64,000 bases of DNA from Acanthochlamys bracteata (Eukaryota; Streptophyta; Magnoliopsida; Pandanales; Velloziaceae). Under the pieces are notes generated by a model, which worked only from the letters and a program-made list of their open reading frames with translations, was not told where the DNA came from and did not search any database. The position numbers and the translations under genes were made by a program. Of this stretch, positions 49,199-60,811 are shown in pieces. The stretch lies in NCBI GenBank assembly GCA_019914995.1, contig CM034126.1, positions 129,001 to 193,000 on the forward strand, read 5' to 3'. Position 1 is the stretch's first letter. Each line of letters starts with the position of its first letter.

Positions 49199-49341
49199 AA
49201 TTATTATCTTTTTTCTTTTTTATCATGTATTTTTTATTTTAAATTATTTAATATTTATTTAGATAAAATAAAAGTAAAAACCATTATAATTTTCGGATCA
49301 CCAGAGAAAAAGAAAACCAAAATCTAACCATCTGGGCGCAA

Positions 49342-52300
49342 ATGCTAAAAGAGGCACTCTTCTTCTCCGGCAGCCTTCGCTCTCCCGCTTTCTCCTTCCC
49401 GGCGGCGGAGACATTCCACCGACGGTTACTTTCTCCCTCAACTAGCTTTTAGATACATATGTTTTAGTTCCTACAAGAATTTTCCTTTTATTCTAGTCGC
49501 TCTCCCCATCTCTTCTCTTTGATCACTGTTTCTTTAAACCGTTTAGTTTTTCTGTTTCCGCAGAAATTTCAGATTAATTTGATTGTTCTTGAAACTGCAT
49601 TGTTCTCCGTAAGGTTTCGCTTCTTCTCTGCATAAGGAAGTTGAACAAAATCGGTCATTTAGGTTTTCCAATCAACTTCGATTTCGGTAGTCTAGAATTT
49701 GGTCTTCTTTTCGGAATTTAAGTGATTGTAGTGGTATATTCTTGTCTTTAGTAATTCTCTAGGTATTAGTAACACTATTTAACTACTTTTTTGCGTCGAT
49801 CAGAGCATCCGCAAGCAATATGAGCAGACCGACCAAGCCAGCTTCTCCAGAATTCACGCCCTTGGAAGATGGAACGAGCCGAAGAAACATTATCTATTCA
49901 GGTAATACTTTTTGTTTACCACGCAATTATACTTAGTACATGAAGTGATTAAGTGCATATTGTTACGTGGAGGTAACCTCTTTGAATTCAGTGGTGCATC
50001 TCTGATGTTTTCAGTGATATATTATTGATACAGTATTTACCATGCATTACTTACAATTGATGTGCGAATTGAAACATAGACTAAGGATTAGGATAATCTT
50101 CGTCAAAATCTTTTAGTCAATTGATGTCATTCCCTGTGACTTAGGAGACATGTCCATTAATTTTGCATAACATTTGTAATGAGAGAATTTGCTGTCTAGA
50201 TAAGGAGTCGTACGCATCTTTTATCATTGTTTAAGCATACTATCAGAAGCCTTCAAGGTTTATGGGATGATACTAATATTCAATTGACTTTCTAGCGAGG
50301 ACCTAATTCATTACTTAGACTTAATCCTTTATGGCTTCAGCTTAGAAATTTTACTCTGTCTCCTGTATAACTGATTGCTCACTTAAATGGATATCCAGGT
50401 TACACATTCCGCCTTGTGTCATATAATATATTGGCCCAGGTATTTGACTTGTGTCATTATACATTCAATGTTGCTCTTCTGCAGTGTTACACTGCTCATA
50501 ATTGGTTTTTGACGTGAACTGTTGGCTTCGAATTTCAGGTTTATGTGAAGAGTTCTTACTTTCCACATTCACCATCTTCCTGTCTAAAGTAAAACTTGTT
50601 TTCTCATTTTTGTGTCTTATTTATATTTAAAGACAACCCCCCATTGTCACAATGTCGTCCTAACTTATTCTTTTAGCAAGAGATTTGATATTGTGGGTAT
50701 AACATTAACTGAAACCTTACTGCACTCCAGTATACTTCATATATGCATTCGGTCATATTTGCTTTAAATTCTGTGGACATATAGGTGTGGCAGAGTTCCT
50801 TTTGTTCATTTGTGCCATTATCTAATTGCTTGCCTACACTATTTAAATGGAAAGGTGGAAAGCTCGTTCTCAAGCAGTTTTGGCAGCTCTTAAGAGTTTG
50901 AATGCTGACGTCTTCTGTATACAGGTGTTCATTTTTTCATCTCCTAATACTGGAGATCTTTATATTTGCAATTTTTACTTTCTGTGGTTAATTCAAATTA
51001 AAATATGCTTATGTTTAGCTGCTTTATCCTGATTAGCCTTTTTCTTAAACTAGTTGATACATTAGAAAGTTGTGCTAGGATGTAGAAGTCATTTTGAGAT
51101 AACGTTGCAACTTCCTTTTTCCCATTTATAAGTGCCGTTTCTTCCACTAGCATTGCTTATATCATTATGATGCCCTTGAGCTTGGAATTTTTCTGCTGCA
51201 TAAAAAATTTAAAAGAAATGGTGCATAGTCTGTGTTTATGTTGAGGTAAAAAAAATTGTGTACCATTGAGAAAATGCACTCTAGCAGTTTATCATCACAA
51301 TATGTTTTACATATGAAGTTCTTAGAGAAAGTATTTGATTTGAGTTTTTGTAACGCGACTTAAGACACGTAATTGTACATGGTATCTGTAATCAAAAGAC
51401 AAAGCCTATGGAGATTGCAATCTGTCTACTTTATTGTGCTAGAAGATGACAGAAAGGAAGTGAATCTATGTGCTAAAAATTTTTTCAGGTTTGTTAGTTT
51501 GGCCTCTGTAGTCTGTTATTCTGTGAATGTGCCTGAAGCTAATGCTGATAACATTAATTCAGATTGAGGGTCAAGTAAATTTGATGGGGCCTCATAGATG
51601 TGAAAGCAGTATGTTGCTTTTGTTGTAGAAGTAATTGTTCCTACCAGTTCTTAACTTACTCATTCCAAGCCTGACAAACACAATCAAGCTTTGATAAGTG
51701 GATCAGCACAGTGATTTTTATTTTCAATGCTAGCTTCTTTTCCTTTGCAGGAATTAGATGAGTATGACAGCTTCTATAAGAAAAACATGGTGGAATATGG
51801 CTATTCAAGCATTTATGTCAAGAGGAGTGGTGATAAACATGATGGATGTGGAATCTTTTATAAACCTCAATGGTATGTGGCCTTTATGTTATGGAGTACT
51901 GGGTATCGGAACTTGCCCAATTTGATAGAGCAAACTCAACACTATAATTCCAAACTAGGATATGGAGGTATCTGGAACTATGTAGGATAATCAAATATCT
52001 AAGCAATGCATTGAGAAAAGTGTAGATGTGTATATCTAAAGGAATGTACTTTTGGAGAAGCGTTTGTGCAAGGAACAATTTATCATCCGTTATTGATCTT
52101 CTGAATGTCTTTTGTTATTCTCTCTTTGGTTAACTTTTGTCTTGGTCCTTAGCTAATTGGTTATTCCTTCTTCTCAGTGTAGATTTGGTTTTAAAGGAGG
52201 AAATAGAGTACAATGATCTCTTGAACTCTATGGAATGCAATAGCAGTAGCAAAGGAACTAATGTTAGTAGCGGCAAGGATTTTGATTGTAAATCAGGTAG

Positions 52301-54416
52301 ACTCCTGTAAGGTTGGATTTCCTTTTACTGTTTTGGTTCTTGTCTATGTGCGATCAGGAAAAGAAAGTAACAAAAGTAAAATTTTAAAAGAAAGCTGGAC
52401 ACAAGGACAATAGGTACTCTAATGTGCGAACTTGTTTATGTCTCCAACTACTTAATCTTTATGTGGTACATTCTCAACTACATATATAAACTATATAGTT
52501 CGTAAGCTGTAGTGAAAACTTTCAAACCTTTTTTGTGTGCTTGATTTCGGCGATTGTGAACCTGAACAAGGCTTGACTAGCTTCAGTTCAACCTTGGTCC
52601 ACATTTAAGTCTTTCTTATTTATAAAACGTTTAGTTTCAGGAATTGATTAATCATGACTTCTTTTTCTTTACTTTTGTTTTAAATTTATTGATCGAGCAA
52701 AAACTGTTAGAAACTTATTTTTGCAAGTGTCACATGTATCCTTTGGTGAGTTTGGCCTGTGACATATGACTGTTACTGGCCACGCTCTTTAACACCTTGT
52801 AAGATGTCTGGATTGAAATCCACAATGCCTTTAGATTGCTTTTAATATTTTGATTTTTATGTGCTACCTTACAATTCTGTCCATTGTTTTAGAATCTTTA
52901 GTGGCATACTTCCTGACTGACTAAGCTAAAAATCTGTCACTCATATATTCCTTCAGATAATGGTAATGTCACGCATGTAGGATGCTTTTCCAGATTTTGG
53001 ACCCTCTCAGTAACCTCTTTTTGGTTTCACATAGATACGAATAAGAAAAATGAACATGGTGATCCAAATGATCCACGCGTGAGACTTAAACGCGACTGTG
53101 TGGGCCTACTGTCTGCTTTTAGGCTTAAGGATCCTTCACAGCATCTGGTCATTGTGGCAAATACTCATATATACTGGTGAGCTGTTGTAACAATTTTCTT
53201 TTAATTGTTCTTGTAAAACTCTTGCAACCTGTTTAAGTCTAGATATGCAGGTGACATTGCTATCATATGCTATCTTGTCCACTTACACTTCTTTATGACT
53301 TATACTACATCCTTTATCTAATCATTGACTTACTCCAGGGATCCTGAGTGGATTGATGTGAAGCTTGCACAAGTTAAGTATCTGCTACGGAGACTTGCTC
53401 AGTTTAGAAGAGAGGTTTCATCTAAGTATAGTTGCTTACCTTCAGTTTTAGTTGCGGGCGATTTCAACTCTACTCCTGGAGACGAGGTTTGCCTTTTAAA
53501 TTCCATGTCATTATCATAGAGAAATTATGTAAACGTTTGTTTCTCTTACATATCTGACAACTGTATAGCTTCTTTAGAGAAAGTTCCTAGGTATGTTTCC
53601 TAGAATGGCATTTTTCTAGATAACCTTTAGGTTGGCTTGTTTGACGCATACAAATAACTGACCCTTCTTCTACCAGGAATAGTTTGACTAATTTGATAAA
53701 AGAATTAATTTTTGGTATCCGATATTTAATTTCAAGAAGAAAATAGTTATTTGTGTATAGACATTTCAACTTTCCTAAAGCATTTATCTCTTAACATTAC
53801 ATTAAGGGTTGGTCATACAGTAGTAGCTTTTCTTCAGCATTCTAGCAATTGAAGGTAACAAATGTCCAAACTCCAAAGATATAATTAGCAAATCTCCAAC
53901 CTGTCCCTCCACCACCAGCACCCCCAATCCCCACCCTAATGAAGCGTTGTTGTCCAAATATGTACTTCAGATTTGGTTTCTGAGTTTAGTACCACATACC
54001 GTAGCCCTCTCTCAGAACTTATATTTACTTTCTTTCAGGTTTACCGATGCCTCACATCAAATGACAGCACTATATATGATCTCGAAGGACTTCCAAAGCT
54101 CTGCAGTCTCTATGCAGAAAATGTTGGGGAGCCACCATTTACCAATTGCACCCCTGATTTTACAGGGACTTTGGATTATATCTTTGTGGCAAACAACAAC
54201 TACTTGAGGCCTATCAGCTTACTTCAAGTTCCAAATCCTGCCTCACCTGAAGTACTTGGCGGACTGCCCAACCACTATCATCCTAGTGATCACCTACCTA
54301 TTGGTTCTGATTTTGTAGTCATTGACCCCTCAAATACAAACATGGCTCCAAAGCTGCAAGACATTGGTGCTGATATTAGCAATTTAAAGGTTGAAGATTA
54401 TCAACATGGAAACTAG
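49342..54416 (+). CDS. CCR4 homolog 4 / HESPERIN-like deadenylase
   Basis: This exonuclease-endonuclease-phosphatase family enzyme shortens mRNA poly(A) tails; Arabidopsis HESP (At1g31500) is nocturnin-like and clock-related. Ten exons (49342-49424, 49804-49901, 50399-50439, 50539-50588, 50855-50924, 51751-51872, 52178-52296, 53035-53176, 53339-53486, 54039-54416) join in phase to 416 residues. Motifs are LVSYNILAQVYV, the catalytic Glu115 in CIQELDEYDSF, KRDGCG-like DGCGIFYKP, VRLKRDCVGLL, ANTHIYWDPE, AGDFNSTPGD (Asp283, Asn285), and HPSDHLPI (Asp375, His376). The first exon, MLKEALFFSGSLRSPAFSF, is Ser/Phe/Arg-rich like an organelle presequence and joins to ASASNMSRPTKPASPEF in frame. The internal Met (49820) could serve as a second start. 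The catalytic set is complete, and the enzyme-to-substrate role is inferred from the family. Confidence 0.93.
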
Positions 54417-57400
54417 ATTTTAGATGAAATAAAGATAGAAATTAGATCCATTTCATAATGCTGCATTGTGAAACAACTTTTTTCCTGCAAAATATTTATC
54501 GAATTCTTTGTGTTTCTCCTTATCTTTTGCATCTTATGTTTTGCTCACGATTAATCTTTCACCTGAATCGCTATTTGCTCAGGGTAAAAATCACCGTGGC
54601 TCTTCGAAAGGTTTTGAAACTGGTGATGTTACTCTGTAAGTTTTACCTGCTTTCATTCTAAATTTTGTATTGTCAGATAGAGGCATTTCTTTTCCTCGAT
54701 AGGGGAACAGGAAGCATCTTTATGCCGATGATATTTGCTACTGAGTACAGTCAACAAATAATTTAATTGAATGATCATGCTAATCTATAACTTTGTGATA
54801 TATATATATATATGGACATTTAGGCTAAGTTGAAGGTTCTCTTTTCATAATTAAAACTGTTATTACAATTGAGTTACTCCTTGTAGAACCTTATTTACTC
54901 TTACATGAAAATGCTATTAGGCTCGTCAATGGGGTTTCTTTTGTATGCCTTCAAAAGAAAATTGGTGGTGGTTTCCGCTGTAGACATTTAAGTGCAACTT
55001 TGAATCCCACACAAAAGTGTGGCATTTTCTAGCGTCTACCAAAAGATGGCGGCACTTCATGAGTTTAATATTGTTTCTGTGTGCTTCTCATGAATACCAA
55101 TGAACCGGAGTTTCACACCAATCAAATGGCAGTCGGCATGTCGTGATGTTTCCTTTGGACTGACGTCAATGTTGTGAACCATGCTGGTAAGCCATAAATT
55201 TCTGTCCCAGGCCTTGACATGAGATCCATAGTGATCTTAATAATGATGCAGGTTCTACAGAGGTCCATACTGCACTTAAATAACTTCTGTTCCTAGCCAT
55301 ATCGGCCTCTGTGGATTTCTTTCCCATTCATTGAATTGAATACGGCATATCAGACTGTTCTGAAGTGGTAAAATAAATACTTTCTTGATAGATAGAACAA
55401 GGAATCTTTGCTTTGGGTTACTGCAACACTCTTCTCTTGCCTTGGCTAACTTGGCCTTCTTCATTGTTTCTTCTTCAAGCAGTAATTAATTTCTTTAACC
55501 TGCCGCCCTTCTCTTGCCACTAATCAGTGCCTATTAAGTTCGTACTAAGCTAATAGTATGGATTGATGCAGTAGGATAGCATTATCAATCTCTGTCTAAT
55601 TGAAATACAAAATTCTCTCAACATTTAATTAACTTTTTATATTCGCTATTTTGGTGAGCCAACATTATTTATACAGACGAGAGTGAACGTCGTCAGTTAT
55701 TAGGCTCGTAGGGGATTCCCAAGTCGTTCATTCATATCCATGGCTGCAGTAGTCAAACGAGCAACGCGGCAATAAATAACAGCTGTTTCACTGACCGCCG
55801 AGAGCACAGCCTCTGATCGTCAGTCGAAAGGCAGTAAGTATTTTTAATGCTTTCTACATTATTGTCACTCCCAAGCATCGCAGATTAATTAATTCTTCGT
55901 TCAAGGAAGCATTAATTGTGATGATTTTTAAAGGTATCGACTGGCGCTCGATTTTTTAAAGAATTTTCTCGTTGCTTTTATTCACGACTTTTTTTTTTTT
56001 GTTGTGCTGCCTTGCCTCTGCTTGAAAATTTTGTTTTTGTTCTTCTTTGTGCTGATTTTAGTTTACTTTCTGTCGTTTTAAAAGTATCGACTTTAATCGT
56101 AAGAAGAAGAAATTTAATGTTAGTGACTCTAGCATCCATTAGTTGTTCTCTTATTAATGCTGCAATCTTGATTTGCCATCTCCAAAATGAAGCTTCTCAT
56201 CGGCTGGGAATTTGTGTATACAGGTTGTATTTGTTTTATGCGTTGGTCGCAATTATTTTTTATTCGAATGATATTTGTTTTTTTCGCATATGAAATAGAA
56301 TGTTCTTCGTTTTGTATCTACTTCCTCTTTAAAAAATATAAAAAAAAAAAGTAGGCAATATTCTTTTGCAAACTATGAAAATGACTTGAACCCTCCTCAC
56401 TGAACTGGACAGAATCTGGTGGTGCTTGACTATTTACCGAATCAAAATTTCTGTTGCAAGGTTGATATATATATATATTTTTCTCTTTCCAGCGACATCA
56501 TTCACATGAGGCATACAGATAGTTAGGGTTTGTTTATCAGCACAGCAAACTCATCTTTCTAAAAAATTTATGTCTAAATTAAAATAAATATAAATTTTAA
56601 ATATAAAATATTTATTTTAAAATTTAAATTTAAAACTTATTTTTTAATATTAAATAAATAAAATTTTATTTTTATAATATATTTTTAATTTTATTTTAAT
56701 TTAAATTTATTTTAAAAATAATTGATATCCACACTCTTAGACGCCCCATTCTGTGTTAGGTCACTATCTACGATTTGTTTAAGTTGGAGACACCTAGGAA
56801 TATTTAAAATATTTTTTAACAAAAATAATTTTAAAATTTAAATATAAATTCAGTATTTTAAAAATTAAAGATATAAAAATTAGGTGTGGGAATTAATTAG
56901 AACTCATAATTGATATTAAAAGAAATATCTCAATTTTATATCAATTTCTTATGAAGAAAATTTTGAATTAAATTAAGATATTAAAAGAGCTTAGTTTATA
57001 TATCTGTCATTGAGTTTTAAAATTATGACAAATAGTAAATATAGTTTTTTAAAAAATAAGTTGAAAGTGAATTTAAATTTTTTATTTTAAATATATTTTA
57101 AATGAGTTAAAATTAGAGTTCAAATATTTAAATTATTTTTAGAAATAAACATTTCTATTTTGAATAGCGTAAAAAAAAATGTAGAACTTAAAAAAAGAAG
57201 TCAAAATTTACTTGAAACTATAGTTAGAAGTAGGTGAACTCATCCAAATTCTAAATTTTAGAAAAAAAAAATAGAGTTCAAAAATGAATTTAAAGACGCT
57301 CTGAGGAATACCTCAAATTTATATCCTAGTGAAAGTTGACCGACAATAAAGCTGCAGCCGCTGCAGTTTGAAAGAAGCTATTTATTAAACTGAGTACTGT

Positions 57401-57655
57401 TATCTTGAAACAGGTTGCGAATCTCTTTCAAACTCAGTACTCATTTTTTAAACAGGTTGCAGTAAATCGTACTTGCATGTGCATTGAATAGAGTACATCA
57501 AAAATCTCTAGCTGACATGACCTGCTTCTTATGCGTTACTCCTATAAATAAAGGGTGTTCTGTTCTTGGGCCTCTCCGTTGTTTTCCTTCGGTCATCTTT
57601 TTGCAGTATCTAATTCTTCTCAACTCCAAATTACAATAACTCAACTTGTTAAATC
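54417..57655. other. 3.2-kb spacer before the desaturase
   Basis: The first part is the CCR4-4 3' region. At 55.68-55.86 kb is a GC-richer patch that ends in a strong GGCA|GTAAGT donor-like site near 55.83 kb and contains a short ATG frame. It may be an unannotated leader exon or noncoding transcript. Between 56.57 and 57.3 kb it is AT-rich low-complexity DNA. No protein gene is supported. Confidence 0.55.
57543..57550 (+). promoter_or_regulatory. TATA box of the desaturase gene
   Basis: TATAAATA is a full match to the plant TATA consensus, 113 bases before the ATG at 57656. A pyrimidine-rich patch about 25-35 bases later suits the start site. Confidence 0.6.
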
Positions 57656-59750
57656 ATGAGTAATACTGTTGTTCTACTTCCTACTCCACTTTCTTTAACC
57701 CTCTCCTCTTCCTGGAAAACAAAGGCCAACTCATTCTTCAGGTAATCTTACTTAAAAATACAAACGACGACATTCGAGCTTAGCTTGTCGTAACATTTTT
57801 GTTTATTCTGTGTGCATGTATGCCTCTTTGAATGAAACAAGCAGAGATGTGGAGATCAAGAACAACCGGCTGGTTATCAGCATGCCTAAAATTTCAACCA
57901 AAAGATCAAAGTTGAAGAAAGCAGCCGCGGTGATGATCTCGATGCCACCAGCGAAGCTAGAAATCTTCAAGTCCCTGGAACCCTGGGCGGAAGAGAACAT
58001 TCTGCCGTTGCTGAAGCCCGTAGAAGAGTCATGGCAGCCTCAGGACTTCCTCCCGGACCCGTCTATGAGGGACGAGGATGAGTACATAGAATCAGTGAGA
58101 GAGATACGCGAACGGTCTTCTTCACTGCCTGACGAGTTCTATGTCTGCCTTGCCGGAAACATGATCACGGAGGAGGCGCTGCCGACATATCAGAGCGTTT
58201 TCAACACGTTTGAAGGGGTGAGGGACGAAAGTGGGGCGAGCCCAACTCCATGGGCTCGCTGGATCCGGCAGTGGTCGGCAGAGGAGAACAGGCATGGGGA
58301 TCTGCTGAACAAGTACCTCTGGCTTACTGGACGCGTTGATATGAGGCAGGTCGAGAAGACAGTGCAGTACCTCATCGGTGCAGGCATGGTACGTTTTGTG
58401 ACTTCAGCTATAACCTTATTAAGCTATTTTCTCAAGTGAACCCAATATCTAATTTAAATTGAAAGGTTTTCATGCACTTGAATGATGTAATTCATTCCTA
58501 ACAGGTTGGTTCGGCACTGTAGTTTTAATTTTTTATTTTTCCCTCATTCTGATTTTAGTGCTGGGCCTGCTGGCATTGTCGCCAAAGTTGACCTCGGGAT
58601 AATGACGTTTTAATTGTTGTGGCCGTTTTATTAATAGGTTGTTGGGGTTCTTTAGTTCAATAATACAAAGATGGTTTCGTGATTAAACTACAGTTTAGTT
58701 CCTCTTATGTTATGTGTTTCGTTCGTGAGGTTCATTCTTTAAGTTAGTAAGTCAGATGATACTGCATAGCAAATATCGTTATTTAACTAAACTAGTTCAC
58801 GAGGGAGGGTCATTCTTTAAATTAATCTTCACTATAAAAAAAAAAAAAAAAAGTTTATTATTGAATAGTTAAGAGTCTTTCTTTAGTTCGATGTTCACCT
58901 TTTGAGGCCGACTACCTTTTAGAGGCCTGATGAGATTGCATTGAAACGGCCCGTAGTGCAAACTCTTCAGCCGTTTATGTTGGGCCCAAGGAGAGCCCAC
59001 CAGACCCAATTATTCTTTTTACTATTCGTAATATGGGAACCGGACACAATTGAAAGTTGTTTTTCTCTTTTTTCACCGTATGGTAAATATTTTTTTTTCT
59101 GAAGTTAAATTACTGATTGAATAAAACAATAACTAGTGTTTGGGGTTAATATTGTTTTGGGTCAGGACATTGGTACACAGAACAACCCTTACCTAGGCTT
59201 CATTTACACTTCATTCCAAGAGAGAGCAACGGCGATCGCCCATGGTAACACTGCTCGCCATGCCAAGCATCACGGTGACTCTTCCCTCGCTAGGATCTGT
59301 GGGACAATAGCAGCAGACGAGAAGCGTCACGAGGCCGCATACTCTGCAGTCGTTGCCAAACTCCTTGGTGTCGATCCAGACACGACCGTACTGTCCCTAG
59401 CAGACATGATGCAGAAACGCATAACAATGCCTGCTTTACTAATGTTCGACGGCGAAGACAGAAGCTTGTTCGTGCACTACTCTGCCGTAGCGCAGAAAGC
59501 AGGAGTTTATACGACTAAAGATTATGCGGATATTGTTGAACACTTCGTTAATAGATGGGAAATCGAGAAGCTCAGCTACGGTTTGTCCGGAGAGGGAAGG
59601 AGAGGTCAGGACTATGTCTGCAGTCTTCCTGAGAGGATCAGGAAAACGGAGGACAGAGTGCAGAGCTTGATGATGAAGAAGAAGAAGAAGAATGCAACTA
59701 CTACTATGGTGCCTTTCAGTTGGGTGTTCAACAGGAATGTTAGCATTTAA
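57656..59750 (+). CDS. Plastid acyl-[acyl-carrier-protein] desaturase (stearoyl-ACP desaturase family)
   Basis: These soluble stromal di-iron enzymes put the first double bond into acyl-ACP, normally 18:0 to 18:1 delta-9. Three exons (57656-57741, 57845-58388, 59166-59750) give 404 residues. The first 60-70 residues are Ser/Lys-rich without acidic runs, like a plastid transit peptide. Family blocks are [22 protein letters not shown], the di-iron motifs EENRHGD (175-181) and DEKRHE (261-266), [31 protein letters not shown], and [12 protein letters not shown]. The end [12 protein letters not shown] is normal. The intron at [10 protein letters not shown] matches the family position. The mature part is less conserved than housekeeping FAB2 (for example [11 protein letters not shown]). 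It may therefore be a specialised or stress-type paralogue, such as SAD6-like; regiospecificity cannot be read off. Confidence 0.94.
58836..58852. repeat. Poly(A) run in desaturase intron 2
   Basis: Seventeen consecutive adenines lie in the 777-base intron 58389-59165. It may be a slippage hot spot or the tail of a retroposed fragment; no other retroposon sign was found. Confidence 0.7.
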
Positions 59751-60388
59751 ATTTCGGCGTAGGTTTTAGAAATCAGTAGTTCTAGCTAGTTAACTAGTTC
59801 TGTAATGATATTATTACCAACATTTTATCTAAAGTTTCAAGGATAGTAATTTTGTAATTGTTATTTAGGAGTTGGAGGCCAATTAATGGTATGTGTTGGT
59901 AGTGTTATGCTGTGAGCTAGTTTGCTCCGTTTTATGATCGGCTTATTAGTGGGTAGTGAAAGAACAAGAGAGCTTGCGGTTTGGAAAGTCCTCATCTTTC
60001 AGTACTCTCACTAGAGAACTCATCTTAGATTCTCTATCATGCCTAAACTTTTGGTTAAATCCTTGGTATTAGATTTTGCAGATTGCCGATTTTTCACCAG
60101 TAAGGCAGCGACGGCCACAGAAAGAAAAAAGAAACAAATAATAAAGTCATTAAGATGATAAACAATTCTCAGTGAACTGCACGGCAGCAACATGATTGAA
60201 CAATTAAGCAATCTGTATATGGTAAATCATCCAAATCAGGTAATTCATTACATGGAGAATTTGCAATTTACAAGTCCATTAGTTACATCTCTTCCTAAAA
60301 GAAACAAATTGGCCACAAACAAAAAAAAGGCAAGAACTAGAATGGAAAAGCTAATGGCAAGCAGTTAACTTCTGACAAAGATTGGTGA
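59751..60388. other. Convergent 3' region after the desaturase
   Basis: This holds the desaturase 3' untranslated region and that of the minus-strand small gene. Nothing else is supported. Confidence 0.65.
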
Positions 60389-60811
60389 TCAAAATTCAGC
60401 AGCAGTAGGCACAACAGGTAGAGAGAAGTAGGGCTCGATGCAAACAGCTGCGGCCTTCTTGTTCTTTCCTTGATGCTCTGTTTTAGCCTCTGTGATCAGG
60501 GTGTTGTTGCCTCTGTTTTTGAACCATCTCGCAACTTTTTGGACGAAATACGACGAGCATGATCGGCTCCGAGAACTGCTAGTGATCACAGCAGCTGACC
60601 TGCTCTTTCCTATTTTTGCATTCATTGATGTTCCTCTTCCGATGCAGTTATGCTCCTGATGATGATGATCATAAGTTTCAGTCTCTGAGTTGGAGTTCGC
60701 ATTGATGCAGTGGTAGCCAAAGCTTCCACTACTATGATCAGAAGATGAAGATGAATCAGAAGAGATGAAGTTGTTGTAGTAGTAGGACATTAAGTTGGAT
60801 TTGCTATGCAT
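60389..60811 (-). CDS. Ser/His-rich small protein of unknown function (140 aa)
   Basis: This is an intronless frame from MHSKSNLMSYYYNNFISS to PVVPTAAEF. It starts with Ser/Asp-rich and His-rich low-complexity stretches, then has a basic core (GKSRSAAVITSSSRSRSCSS, VQKVARWFKNRG) that might bind nucleic acid or target the nucleus. It has no signal peptide, membrane segment, or catalytic motif, and I cannot place it in a family. A clear TATA box lies about 60-70 bases upstream, and the base composition is coding-like. It resembles the many small, stress-type plant proteins with a short conserved C-terminal half, but that is inference only. Confidence 0.6.
   Translation of the reverse strand: MHSKSNLMSYYYNNFISSDSSSSSDHSSGSFGYHCINANSNSETETYDHHHQEHNCIGRGTSMNAKIGKSRSAAVITSSSRSRSCSSYFVQKVARWFKNRGNNTLITEAKTEHQGKNKKAAAVCIEPYFSLPVVPTAAEF

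Noticed and set aside
25797..54416. A functional RNA-processing cluster (ALKBH8, PPR editor, CPSF73-I, tRNA-Ala, CCR4-4)
   Set aside because: The genes act in different compartments and steps, are on both strands, and are interrupted by unrelated genes. The tRNA-Ala AGC is not an ALKBH8 substrate, since it lacks a wobble uridine.
56012..56293. 93-residue hydrophobic frame
   Set aside because: T-rich sequence gives Leu/Phe-rich frames by chance; no partner exon or promoter.
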